Source: Prescottella agglutinans (lineage in GTDB: Bacteria > Actinomycetota > Actinomycetes > Mycobacteriales > Mycobacteriaceae). From it: a stretch of DNA of 64,000 bases. The notes beneath the pieces were generated by a model. It saw only the letters and a list, made by a program, of their open reading frames with translations, was not told the DNA's origin and did not search any database. Both the position numbers and the translations under genes were made by a program. Of this stretch, positions 29,338-37,532 are shown in pieces. Where the stretch lies: positions 186,001-250,000 of the forward strand of contig NZ_RKLP01000005.1 in the NCBI RefSeq assembly GCF_004011865.1. Direction: 5' to 3'. Numbering within the stretch: the stretch's first letter is position 1; the number at the start of each line of letters is the position of its first letter.

Positions 29338-29898
29338 ATGAGAAAAGCACACGGCCACGGATTCGGACGCCCCGGCGGGTGGCAGCAGGCCGACGCACCC
29401 GATGCCTCGGACGCCGCGGACTGGTTCGCGGGCAGACTCCCCGACGACTGGTTCACCGGCCCCGCCACCGTGGAGGTGGATCGCGAGGAGATCGTGGTGA
29501 CCGGTGAACTGCCCCCGGTCGAAGCCGGGGACACCGAGGACTCGGAGGCTGCGGCGGCGGGACGCGTCTCGCGGTTCCGGGAGTCGACCAGACCTGAGCG
29601 CATGCAGATCGCCGACGAGGCCGAAGCCCGCTACGGGCGGAAGGTCGCGTGGAGCGTGCGGATCGGCGACCGGCGAATCCTGTTCACCCACCTCGCCGTT
29701 CCCGTGATGACCAGGCTGCGCCAGCCCGAGCGCAAGGTCCTCGACACCCTCGTCGACGCGGGCGTCGCCCGATCCCGCGCCGACGCGCTGAACTGGACCG
29801 TCAAGCTCGCCGGGCAGCACAGCGAGGAATGGCTCGCCGAACTGCGCGACGCGATGCGCAAGGTCGACGACCTGCGCTCGGAGGGGCCACAGATTTAG
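29338..29898 (+). CDS. Conserved-type hypothetical protein, 186 residues
   Basis: Starts MRKAHGHGFGRPGGWQQADA at ATG 29338 behind GAGGAGG. An acidic first half (DWFAGRLPDDWFTGPATVEVDREEIVVTGEL) is followed by a basic segment and a helical end (LDTLVDAGVARSRADALNWTVKLAGQHSEEW) that resembles a ribbon-helix-helix or short coiled region. No signal peptide or membrane segment. It lies 42 bp after the TetR gene and may be co-transcribed. I recognise the type from actinobacterial genomes but no function. Confidence 0.65.
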   Translation: MRKAHGHGFGRPGGWQQADAPDASDAADWFAGRLPDDWFTGPATVEVDREEIVVTGELPPVEAGDTEDSEAAAAGRVSRFRESTRPERMQIADEAEARYGRKVAWSVRIGDRRILFTHLAVPVMTRLRQPERKVLDTLVDAGVARSRADALNWTVKLAGQHSEEWLAELRDAMRKVDDLRSEGPQI

Positions 29899-30490
29899 GG
29901 CGTCTCCCCTACTCAACCATTCCAGCAATCGGGGACCAGTTCACACACGCTGCCAACGCATGAGGGGACCCTTCAGCTTCGAGGCCAGGCTCAGATATAC
30001 ATCGCCGGATCGATGGTACGACGTCGGATTGACGCGACTGTCGAGAGGAGAGTCGATGTGTTCTTTGGGTGCGGACAAGATGGCGATGCCGGAAAGTATT
30101 CAGCCGCAGCCGAAAGGCCGGGTCTGCTCGTCGCCTGCACGGTTCGGACGTGAACGCCGCACTGACCTGTACGGAAATACCGTTGTCGATCAACGCGCCC
30201 CGTCGATCTCGGGGGTCCATCTTGCAGTTGCGCGACGCGGCTCTGTGCCAGCGCACGAGCCGCGTCGCAATCATCCTGGCCGCCGTCGGATGAACCGCGC
30301 CACCGCTACCGCATCGACCGGATAGCTGCGATACCTCGCGGGTGAGCGCGGCGGCTGCGCAAGCAACCCACGGCGTTTGTCGTAGCGCGGTGTTTGCGCG
30401 TGTGATCCGGCCTGAGCGGCCAATTCACCGGTGCGGGGCGGATGGGCGCATGCTCGACCGGTATCTGCGTCCCAGGTCGAGCATGAGTCG
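29899..30490. other. Intergenic region without a convincing gene
   Basis: 592 bp. Open frames on both strands (for example 29960-30325 and 29909-30274) have no recognisable motif and gene-unlike composition. The right end holds the terminator of the sugar transporter. Composition is less GC-rich than the flanks, so it may be a decayed gene. Confidence 0.4.
30449..30485 (-). terminator. Terminator of the sugar porter operon
   Basis: 11-bp perfect arms CATGCTCGACC and GGTCGAGCATG with a 15-base loop, six bases past the transporter stop. Confidence 0.7.
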
Positions 30491-31903
30491 CTACCCCATT
30501 TCCTCGAGTGTCTTGCCTCGGGTTTCTGGAACGAACCGGAGCACGAACAGTATCGATAGGCCCGCGAAGATCGCGTAGATCACGTAGGCGCCGGACAGGT
30601 TCCAGTCCGAGAGCGAGGGAAAGGTCGCGGTGACGACCCAGTTGGCGATCCACAGCACGGAGGCGGACAGGCCGAGGGCGGCTGCACGAATCTTGTTCGG
30701 GAACATTTCGCCGAGCATCACCCAGACGACCACACCCCAGGACAGGCCGAAGAACAGCACGAACGAATGCGCCGAGATCAGCGCGATCATGCCCTGGGTC
30801 TGTGGGAGTGAGGCGGTGGCGCCGGATCCGGTTTTTGCGGAGAACGCCCAGGCATCGAGCGCGAGCGAGATGGTCATGCCGATTGAGCCGATAAGCGCCA
30901 GCGGTTTTCGGCCGATCCGGTCCACCAGTGCCATGGCGATGACCGTGCCGATGATGTTGATGATCGAGGTGGTGAACGAATACAGGAATGAGCTCGACGG
31001 GTCGATTCCCACCGACTGCCACAGCGTGGCCGAGTAGTAGAACGCGACATTGATGCCGACCAGCTGCTGGAAGACCGCAAGTCCGATGCCGACCCACACG
31101 ATGGGTAGGAATCCGAATCGACCACCGAGCAGGTCCTTGAAGGTGGATTTGTGTTCGCTGCTCATCGCCTGGTGGATTTCGGCGACTCGTGCGTCCAGGT
31201 CGATGTTCTCGCCTTCCACTTCGGCGAGCACCTTCTTCGCTTCCGCGGTGCGGTCCACGGAAATCAGGTAGCGCGGTGACTCGGGAATCTTGAACGAAAC
31301 GACCCCGTAGAGCAGGGCCGGCGCCGCCATCACGCCCAGCATCCATTGCCAGGCTTCGAATCCGGCGATGATGCCGCGCTGGTCACCGTCGGCAATCTGC
31401 AGAATCGCGTAGTTGACCAGCTGTGAGAGCGCGATACCGATGATGATCGCCGCCTGCTGGAACGAACCGAGCCGCCCTCGATAGGCCGGCGGCGCTACCT
31501 CGGCGATGTAGGCGGGGCCGATCACCGACGCCATTCCGATCCCGATGCCGCCGAGGATGCGCCACATCGCCAGATCCCAGAGCGCGAAGGGCAAGGCCGA
31601 TCCGACCGCGCTTACCAGGAACAGGACCGCTGCGATCCGCATGACGCGAATTCGCCCGATGCGGTCGGCCAGGCGGCCCGCCGTGGCCGCGCCGATCGCA
31701 CACCCGATCAGTGCGATGGCGACGACCTGAGCCAAGGCTGCCGACCCGATGTCGTATCGGTCGCGGATGGCCGCGACCGCACCGTTGATGACCGCGCTGT
31801 CGTAACCGAACAGGAAGCCGCCCATGGCGGCGGCTGCGGTGATGAAGATGACGTGCCTGATCTGGTTGGACGCCTGCCTTGTTTGCAGTCCGGTCGTGCT
31901 CAC
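30491..31903 (-). CDS. Major facilitator sugar porter
   Basis: 470-residue, 12-helix proton-coupled monosaccharide importer. Sugar-porter signatures are present: GRLADRIGRIRVMR, the PESPRYL motif after helix 6, GRKPLALIG, and PETRGKTLEEMG at the C-terminus. GTG 31903 has GGGAG seven bases upstream; the frame runs further upstream only through an overlapping small gene. It overlaps that gene by four bases (GTGA). Divergent from the dehydrogenase operon, so it probably imports the pentose or related sugar the cluster degrades. Confidence 0.9.
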   Translation of the reverse strand: MSTTGLQTRQASNQIRHVIFITAAAAMGGFLFGYDSAVINGAVAAIRDRYDIGSAALAQVVAIALIGCAIGAATAGRLADRIGRIRVMRIAAVLFLVSAVGSALPFALWDLAMWRILGGIGIGMASVIGPAYIAEVAPPAYRGRLGSFQQAAIIIGIALSQLVNYAILQIADGDQRGIIAGFEAWQWMLGVMAAPALLYGVVSFKIPESPRYLISVDRTAEAKKVLAEVEGENIDLDARVAEIHQAMSSEHKSTFKDLLGGRFGFLPIVWVGIGLAVFQQLVGINVAFYYSATLWQSVGIDPSSSFLYSFTTSIINIIGTVIAMALVDRIGRKPLALIGSIGMTISLALDAWAFSAKTGSGATASLPQTQGMIALISAHSFVLFFGLSWGVVVWVMLGEMFPNKIRAAALGLSASVLWIANWVVTATFPSLSDWNLSGAYVIYAIFAGLSILFVLRFVPETRGKTLEEMG

Positions 31904-32142
31904 CGGCGGGCTCCCGTCTCGCGTGCTCGATTCCGGTCGACCTCGATGAGGTGCGCCGCGCCGTTCCGCGAGGTAGTCCCGGACGACGGCGTGGCCTGCT
32001 GATGGGCCATCTGGCCGGGGTCGACGCGAAGCATCGGGGAGTCCGGCACGTCGAGGGCGGCGGGATCGATCCCACGGTGCGTGACCGGCACATAGCCCCC
32101 GGAGTTCGCCGGGTCCTGCAAGGTTTTGGTTGCTGAGTTCAC
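31900..32142 (-). CDS. Small protein translationally coupled to the sugar porter, 80 residues
   Basis: GTG 32142 has GGAGGG five bases upstream, and its TGA overlaps the GTG of the porter. The product is hydrophilic: MNSATKTLQDPANSGGYVPV, then THRGIDPAALDVPDSPMLRV, and a Ser/Thr/Arg-rich end. No signal peptide or membrane segment. Ribosome site and coupling argue for a real gene in a stretch that could otherwise be read as a transporter extension. No family recognised. Confidence 0.55.
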   Translation of the reverse strand: MNSATKTLQDPANSGGYVPVTHRGIDPAALDVPDSPMLRVDPGQMAHQQATPSSGTTSRNGAAHLIEVDRNRARETGARR

Positions 32143-32245
32143 TAAGGCCCTCCACGGCTCTTGTCGGTGATCGGACAGCACTTTCGGTCTTCCTTAGCGG
32201 CCGCTCTCGGGCCGAGTCGAGAAGGGTGCGGCAGCCTCCCGGCAC

Positions 32246-32267
32246 AACTGGTATGACCGGTCATGCC
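32246..32267. promoter_or_regulatory. GntR-type operator, copy 1
   Basis: Contains GGTATGACCGGTCATGCC, a dyad centred on CCGG with one mismatched pair. The 22 bases here are identical to those at 34421-34442 at the start of the FadR/GntR gene. It lies between the divergent porter operon and dehydrogenase operon. Confidence 0.75.
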
Positions 32268-32327
32268 GGAAAGTATGACTACGCCGAAACTCGGCCGTCA
32301 AGGGTTTCGGATGACCAATTTCAAACT

Positions 32328-32345
32328 GGTCAAACCGGTGTGACC
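32328..32345. promoter_or_regulatory. Second operator-like inverted repeat
   Basis: GGTCA-N8-TGACC, with the same half-site (TGACC) as the 22-bp operator, 80 bp before the dehydrogenase start. A weaker site for the same regulator is plausible. Confidence 0.45.
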
Positions 32346-32424
32346 GGTATACGATCCGGTCCTTAAATCAGCCAGTTCGCTGCTCGCAGTGATCTGCAAG
32401 AGTGCATTTCAGGAGGGATATTCG

Positions 32425-33477
32425 ATGCTCGCGGCTCGATGGCATCGTCGCGGTGACGTCCGACTCGAAGACGTCCAGCCGCGCCCACGGCGCGACGACG
32501 AGCTCTTGGTCAAGGTCCACTGGTGCGGCATATGCGGAACTGATTTGGAAGAGTTCCGCGATGGACCACTCATCATTCCGGTGGACGACCCCCACCCCCT
32601 CAGTGGGCGCACGGCGCCGCTGACCCTGGGGCATGAGGTCGTCGGCGAAGTCGTCGAAGCCGCCCGCGACGGCAGCGGGCCACCCGTCGGCACGATGGTG
32701 GTACCCGATGTGGTGAACGGATGCGGCAGCTGCTGGTGGTGCCTGCGGCACGAGGACGGCCTGTGCCCGAACCTGTCGGTTCTCGGGCAACAGGACGACG
32801 GTGGTCTGGCCGAGTTCATGGTCGCGCGGGCCCGGACCTGCGTTCCCCTTCCGTCTGGTCTGAGCGCCGCGGACGCGGTTCTGGCCGAGCCGGCCGCGGT
32901 GGCGGTCCGTGCCGTTCGCAAGGCTCCCGATCCGATCGGTTCGACCGCGGTCGTCATCGGCGGCGGCACGATCGGCCAGTTGACCGCACAGGCGGCGCTG
33001 GCTCTGGGCGCAGCGAACTGCTGGATCGTGGACCCGAGCCCGTTCCGCCGGGCCTTCGCCCAAAGTCATTCGGCCGTGCGAGCGCTGGCGCCCGAGGAAC
33101 TGGACATGCTGATCGAGGACCTCGACGATCCCGGCGTCGACGTCATCTATGAATGCAGCGGGGCGCCCGGGCAGATCGAACGATCCCTGGCTCTGGTTCG
33201 ACCGGGAGGCACCGTCGTCGCCGTCGGCCTCGGCGCGCAGCCCCAGCCGCTTCCGCTCCCCCCGGTGGTGTTGGGCGAACGCCGACTGATCGGGTCCGCG
33301 GCTCATCTGTGGGATGTGGACGTCGCCCAAGCGGTGCGAATGCTCGCCGACGGCCGACTCCAGGCGAAAGAACTGATCACACACCGCGTTCCACTGCAGG
33401 ACTTGGTGACAATCGCGCTGCCTCTGCTGGCCGCGCCGGACGCGGAGGTCCTGAAGGTTGCGGTGGATTGCCGATGA
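32425..33477 (+). CDS. Zinc-dependent sugar or polyol dehydrogenase
   Basis: 350-residue medium-chain dehydrogenase. The catalytic zinc site is WCGICGTDLEEF and GHEVVGE; the structural zinc loop has four Cys (CGSCWWCLRHEDGLC); cofactor loop GGGTIGQ. AGGAGGG seven bases before ATG 32425 gives a clear start. Its stop overlaps the SDR start by four bases. Within the cluster it is one of two candidates for the first oxidation, of sugar to lactone or of polyol to sugar. Confidence 0.87.
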   Translation: MLAARWHRRGDVRLEDVQPRPRRDDELLVKVHWCGICGTDLEEFRDGPLIIPVDDPHPLSGRTAPLTLGHEVVGEVVEAARDGSGPPVGTMVVPDVVNGCGSCWWCLRHEDGLCPNLSVLGQQDDGGLAEFMVARARTCVPLPSGLSAADAVLAEPAAVAVRAVRKAPDPIGSTAVVIGGGTIGQLTAQAALALGAANCWIVDPSPFRRAFAQSHSAVRALAPEELDMLIEDLDDPGVDVIYECSGAPGQIERSLALVRPGGTVVAVGLGAQPQPLPLPPVVLGERRLIGSAAHLWDVDVAQAVRMLADGRLQAKELITHRVPLQDLVTIALPLLAAPDAEVLKVAVDCR

Positions 33478-34265
33478 GCACTGCAGACCTTGATCAGCAA
33501 CACCACGGCGCGCTCGATCTGTCGACGCATACCGTCCTGCTCACGGGTGGCCTGGGCGGTCTGGGGCCGGCGATCGTCCGCCGTCTGGCAGAACATGGCG
33601 CGACCGTCGGGGTAGTGGACACCGCCGAGGACGGCGCCAAGATCCCCTCGAATCCCCGTGTCCGCTACCACCGCTGCGATGTCACCGATCCGGTCGCCGT
33701 CCGCGACATGGTCGCCCGGTGCGACGAATGGCTCGGTGGCCGGCCGACGATCGTGTGCTGCCACGCCGGAGTGGTCGGCGACGCCCACCCCGTCCAGGAA
33801 TTTCCGCTGGACGCCTTCCGCCTGATCCAGGATGTGAACACCACCGGCAGCTTCCTGGTCGCCCGCGCCGCGGCCGCCCTGTGGCGAGAACACCACGAGC
33901 CCGGGCATCTGATCTTCACCACGAGTTGGGTCTCCGATGTGCCGTGGCCGGGCATCGCCCCCTACAGCGCCTCCAAGGCCGCCATCAAATCCCTGATGCG
34001 CAGCTTCGCCCGAGAGCTGGCGCCGTACGGGATCCGCAGCAACGCGCTCTCGCCGGGGATCGTGGGCGTCGGCATGGCCAAACATCAGTGGGACACCGAC
34101 CCGGACTACCGTGCTCGGGCCGCACGTGCCGTCCCACTGGGATCGCTGCAGACCGCAGAGTCGGTTGCCGACGCCTTCCTGTTCCTGTGCTCGGATCTCG
34201 CCTCGTACATGACAGGTTCGACGCTCCTGGTCGACGGCGGCGCAAGCCTGTATCCGCTCGACTGA
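33474..34265 (+). CDS. Short-chain dehydrogenase of the sugar oxidation cluster
   Basis: 263 residues. Cofactor loop TGGLGGLG, then CHAGVVGDAHPVQE, catalytic Ser in FTTSWVSDVPWPG and Tyr-Lys in PYSASKAA; ends GSTLLVDGGASLYPLD. It overlaps the preceding dehydrogenase by ATGA. Likely oxidises the sugar at C1 to a lactone, which SMP-30 then hydrolyses, or acts on a pathway hydroxy acid. The NAG motif of classical SDRs is HAG here. Confidence 0.85.
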   Translation: MSTADLDQQHHGALDLSTHTVLLTGGLGGLGPAIVRRLAEHGATVGVVDTAEDGAKIPSNPRVRYHRCDVTDPVAVRDMVARCDEWLGGRPTIVCCHAGVVGDAHPVQEFPLDAFRLIQDVNTTGSFLVARAAAALWREHHEPGHLIFTTSWVSDVPWPGIAPYSASKAAIKSLMRSFARELAPYGIRSNALSPGIVGVGMAKHQWDTDPDYRARAARAVPLGSLQTAESVADAFLFLCSDLASYMTGSTLLVDGGASLYPLD

Positions 34266-34385
34266 GGCCGGCCCGGCAGCTCTGTGCACCGAATGGGCGT
34301 GGCTCAACCTCAACCTCAACCGTGGGTCGGCGCCGTCGGCCGCCCCTCGAAAAGCGGTAGTGCAGATCACCGCGGAGAGCGATCC

Positions 34386-35267
34386 ATGCACTTGACGGCC
34401 GGTTTCGAGGCTGCCATAATAACTGGTATGACCGGTCATGCCAGTTATGGCGATCCAGCAACCCCGCCGTCCGGCGCACATCTCGCGGCGATGCTCGAGG
34501 AGCGCCTCGTGGCGGGAGAGTGGCCGCCCGGGTCGCGAATGCCGTCGGAGCGGGTGCTGTCCCAGGAGTACGCGGTGAGTCGTCCGGTGATCCGGGAGGC
34601 GCTGCGGTCTCTGCAGGAGCGCGGCTTGATCAGTGTGGCCGCCGGTCGCGGGAGTTTCGTTCGCCAGATACGGCCGACCAGCGACGGCGGCGATCCGCTA
34701 CTGCTGGTGCGGCGCGGTGAGGTCACCGCGCGGCATCTGGTGGTCGCGCGCGCCATGCTCGAGGGGCAAGCAGCGGCACTCGCCGCGGAGCACCGGTCCG
34801 AAGACGATCTGGCGGATATGCGCCGCATCCTCGACGCGCTCGACCAGCAGAGCGCGCTGTCGACCTGCGCGGATCTGGATGTCGCGTTTCATGAGGCGAT
34901 CGCCATCGCCTCGCGGAACCCGGTCATTCAGATCATGTTCGGCTCGATCCGACCGCTGACCCACGGAGTCATGCTGCGGAGCCTCACCGACCGCACGGTC
35001 ACCGGGGCGGCACTACCGCTGCACAACGTCATCCTCGAAGCGATCGCAAACAAGGACCCCGATGCCGCGCGGCTGGCGATGACCGAGCACATCGAAGCCG
35101 CCCAGCACTTCTACGGGGACGACCTCGACGTCGCCTTGTCTGATGTGCTCAACCGCCGCGCAGCAGGCGCACCCAACATCGCCGCCCTGCTCAACGATGT
35201 CAGCCGGTCGATCGCGGATCTCCCCACCGACCCCCAAACCGACGGCCCACCAACCGGATCCAACTGA
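34386..35267 (+). CDS. FadR-subfamily GntR regulator of the sugar cluster
   Basis: 293 residues from ATG 34386 (GGAGAG six bases upstream); an alternative ATG at 34428 lies inside the operator. The winged helix (MPSERVLSQEYAVSRPVIREALRSLQERGLI, about residues 50-80) is followed by an FCD-type helical domain with His and Asp residues that usually bind a metal and a carboxylate ligand (FHEAIA, IEAAQHFY). It sits between the dehydrogenases and the dehydratase genes. A sugar acid is the likely inducer, as for DgoR-like proteins. Confidence 0.85.
   Translation: MHLTAGFEAAIITGMTGHASYGDPATPPSGAHLAAMLEERLVAGEWPPGSRMPSERVLSQEYAVSRPVIREALRSLQERGLISVAAGRGSFVRQIRPTSDGGDPLLLVRRGEVTARHLVVARAMLEGQAAALAAEHRSEDDLADMRRILDALDQQSALSTCADLDVAFHEAIAIASRNPVIQIMFGSIRPLTHGVMLRSLTDRTVTGAALPLHNVILEAIANKDPDAARLAMTEHIEAAQHFYGDDLDVALSDVLNRRAAGAPNIAALLNDVSRSIADLPTDPQTDGPPTGSN
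34419..34448. promoter_or_regulatory. GntR-type operator, copy 2, at the regulator start
   Basis: A 30-bp dyad with 15-bp arms and one mismatched pair, centred on the CCGG in GGTATGACCGGTCATGCC. Its central 22 bases equal those at 32246-32267. It overlaps the regulator's own 5' end, indicating autoregulation. Confidence 0.78.
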
Positions 35268-35425
35268 GCGGACCGGGCGCGTCGGGCCTGGCGGACATCG
35301 TCGCTGAAGCGTGGTCGACACGGCCCCAATCCTTCTTTGATTCATGTTCGTTCGCGCGCACACCGCCGGCACTCGGGGGCGGGAGTCACGCGCTCACCAC
35401 GTATACGAAAGGCCTGTGATTTAGC

Positions 35426-36625
35426 GTGCATATTGTCGCATTGGAGACGCTGCGGCCCCGATTCCAGAACAACCTGTGCGTCCTCGTCCTGCAAACCAAC
35501 GAGGGCCTCGTCGGACTCGGCGATACGTTTCTGCAGTCGGCCGCGGTCGAGGCATACCTGCATTCCCACGTCGCCCCACTGCTTCTCGGCCTCGACGAGC
35601 CGACACCGGAAGCGGTATCGCTCCTACTCGCCCCGTACGTCGGATTCCAGGGCGGCGGCGTCGAGACGCGCGCCAACGGCGCAGTGGACATTGCACTCTG
35701 GGACCTGCTGGGCAAGCAAAGTGGACAGACCGTGTCCCGCCTGCTCGGCGGCCCGGTCCGCGACACAATCGGCGTCTACAACACTTGCGCCGGCCCTGGC
35801 TACATCCAGGACACGTCGCGGCAGTCCTCGTCCAACTGGGGACACAGCCAAGGCGAGTACGAAGACCTGGACGCGTTCCTCACCCAACCCGGCCGATTGG
35901 CCAAGGAGCTCTACGCTGAGGGCCTGCGCGGGATGAAGGTCTGGCCCTTCGATCACGCCGCCGAGAAGTCCGGGGGTAACCGGATCACTTCGGCCGACCT
36001 GGATTCGGCGATGACCGTGATCCGGGAGATCCGCGACGCGGTCGGCATGGACATGGACCTCATGGTGGAGTTGCACGGCCAGTGGTCGCGCCGCGCCGCC
36101 GTCGACATCTGCCGGGCATTGGAGCCCTACCAGCCATTCTGGGTGGAGGACCCCGTCCGCCCCGACGCCGTCGACGCCCTCGCCGCCCTGACCAACGAAG
36201 TGGGCGTGCCGATCGCGACCGGCGAGACCGCGCTCGGACGCCGCGGCTTCCTGCCGCTGCTCGAGCAGGGCCGCATCGCCTACGCCACCGTCGACGTCCA
36301 GTGGACCGGTGGCCTCACCGAAGCGCGGAAGGTCGCCAACCTCGCCGATGCGTTCTCCGTACCGGTCGCCCCCCACGACTGCACCGGCCCGATCACCCTG
36401 GCCGCCTGCTTCCACCTGGCCATGGCGCAGCCCAACGCCCTGATCCAGGAAACCGTGCGTGCCTTCCTGCGCACCTGGTACCCGCGCGTGGTCACCGGCT
36501 TGCCCGAGATCCAGAACGGAGTTGCGGCCCTCTCACCCGAGCCCGGTCTGGGGCTGCAGATCGCAGCTGGCCTGAGAGACGACCCGGACACAGTGCGTCG
36601 GGTCACCAGCATCGAAACGTCATGA
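35426..36625 (+). CDS. Enolase-superfamily sugar-acid dehydratase
   Basis: 399 residues of the mandelate racemase/muconate lactonising fold. Metal ligands fit Glu215 (MVELHG), Glu241 (WVEDPV) and Glu267 (TGETALGRR), with a catalytic His317 (PHDCTGP) and Lys171 in GMKVWPFD. Such enzymes remove water from an aldonic acid to give a 2-keto-3-deoxy acid. GTG 35426 is the only start giving the conserved N-terminus, and its ribosome site (AAAGG) is weak. Position before an FAH-family dehydratase and semialdehyde dehydrogenase suggests arabinonate or xylonate as substrate; galactarate- or fuconate-type activity cannot be excluded. Confidence 0.83.
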   Translation: MHIVALETLRPRFQNNLCVLVLQTNEGLVGLGDTFLQSAAVEAYLHSHVAPLLLGLDEPTPEAVSLLLAPYVGFQGGGVETRANGAVDIALWDLLGKQSGQTVSRLLGGPVRDTIGVYNTCAGPGYIQDTSRQSSSNWGHSQGEYEDLDAFLTQPGRLAKELYAEGLRGMKVWPFDHAAEKSGGNRITSADLDSAMTVIREIRDAVGMDMDLMVELHGQWSRRAAVDICRALEPYQPFWVEDPVRPDAVDALAALTNEVGVPIATGETALGRRGFLPLLEQGRIAYATVDVQWTGGLTEARKVANLADAFSVPVAPHDCTGPITLAACFHLAMAQPNALIQETVRAFLRTWYPRVVTGLPEIQNGVAALSPEPGLGLQIAAGLRDDPDTVRRVTSIETS

Positions 36626-36656
36626 CCGAGACGACCCGGCAAGCAAAGGACCACCG

Positions 36657-37532
36657 ATGAACCTTGTCCGATTCCTCGACGACGACGGCAGAGCGAAACT
36701 GGGCGTGCTCGACGCGGCCGGTGTCCATCCGCTCCCGCTGCCAGACATGGCGACCCTGCTGCGACACAGCGCCGCCGAGATCAGGGAACTCACCGAGCAG
36801 GCGATCCCGACCGACGCCGTCCGGCCACTCGCTCGAACGTCGCTACTGGCACCGATCGACGGTCTTACCGAGGTCTGGGGCGCCGGCGTCACCTACCTGC
36901 TGTCCCGATCCGCCAGAATGGAAGAGTCGCGCCACGATCTGGTGTACCAGGACGTCTACGACGCGCAACGACCGGAACTGTTCTTCAAGTCCGCCGCCTG
37001 GCGGGTACGCACCGATGGTGAGCAGGCTGGGATCCGCGCCGACTGCCCTGACAGCGTTCCCGAGCCGGAGCTGTGCCTGGTCCTCAACCGGCACGCCGAG
37101 ATCATCGGAGCGCTGGTCGGCAACGACGTCACGGCCCGCGGAATCGAGGCCGAAAACCCCATCTACCTGCCGCAGGCCAAGCTGTATGCCGGTAGTTGCG
37201 CACTCTCGCCACAGATCGTCCCGTGGTGGTCGATCACCGCCCCGGAAGATCTCGGCATCACGATGACGATCCAGCGCGGTCAGGAAACAGCATTCAGCGG
37301 CGAGACCCGGACCTCGTCGATGAAACGTGATTACGCCGAACTGGTCGAATGGCTGTTCCAAGCCAACGAGTTCCCCGACGGTGTCGTGCTGTCCACCGGA
37401 ACCGGCATCGTCCCCCCGCTGGGCGACGGCCTGCGCGACGGCGACGTCGTCACCGTGTGCATCGACCAAGTCGGCGTTCTCACAAACACAATGGCGCAGA
37501 TCCAGCGCACGGAAGGAGCCCTCGCACGATGA
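36657..37532 (+). CDS. FAH-family 2-keto-3-deoxy-pentonate dehydratase
   Basis: 291 residues of the fumarylacetoacetate hydrolase fold. Metal-binding acids lie in EPELCLVLN, with GNDVTARGIEAENPIYLPQAK and STGTGIVPPLGDGLRDGD as family signatures. The overall sequence resembles the 2-keto-3-deoxy-D-arabinonate dehydratases (KdaD of Sulfolobus, XylX of Caulobacter), which form 2-oxoglutarate semialdehyde. That product is the substrate of the next gene, whose ATG overlaps this stop (ATGA). A hydrolase or lyase role is the alternative. Confidence 0.8.
   Translation: MNLVRFLDDDGRAKLGVLDAAGVHPLPLPDMATLLRHSAAEIRELTEQAIPTDAVRPLARTSLLAPIDGLTEVWGAGVTYLLSRSARMEESRHDLVYQDVYDAQRPELFFKSAAWRVRTDGEQAGIRADCPDSVPEPELCLVLNRHAEIIGALVGNDVTARGIEAENPIYLPQAKLYAGSCALSPQIVPWWSITAPEDLGITMTIQRGQETAFSGETRTSSMKRDYAELVEWLFQANEFPDGVVLSTGTGIVPPLGDGLRDGDVVTVCIDQVGVLTNTMAQIQRTEGALAR

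Noticed and set aside
29899-30490. Small genes in the long gap (29960-30325 plus strand, 29909-30274 minus strand)
   Set aside because: No motifs, no good ribosome sites and gene-unlike composition.
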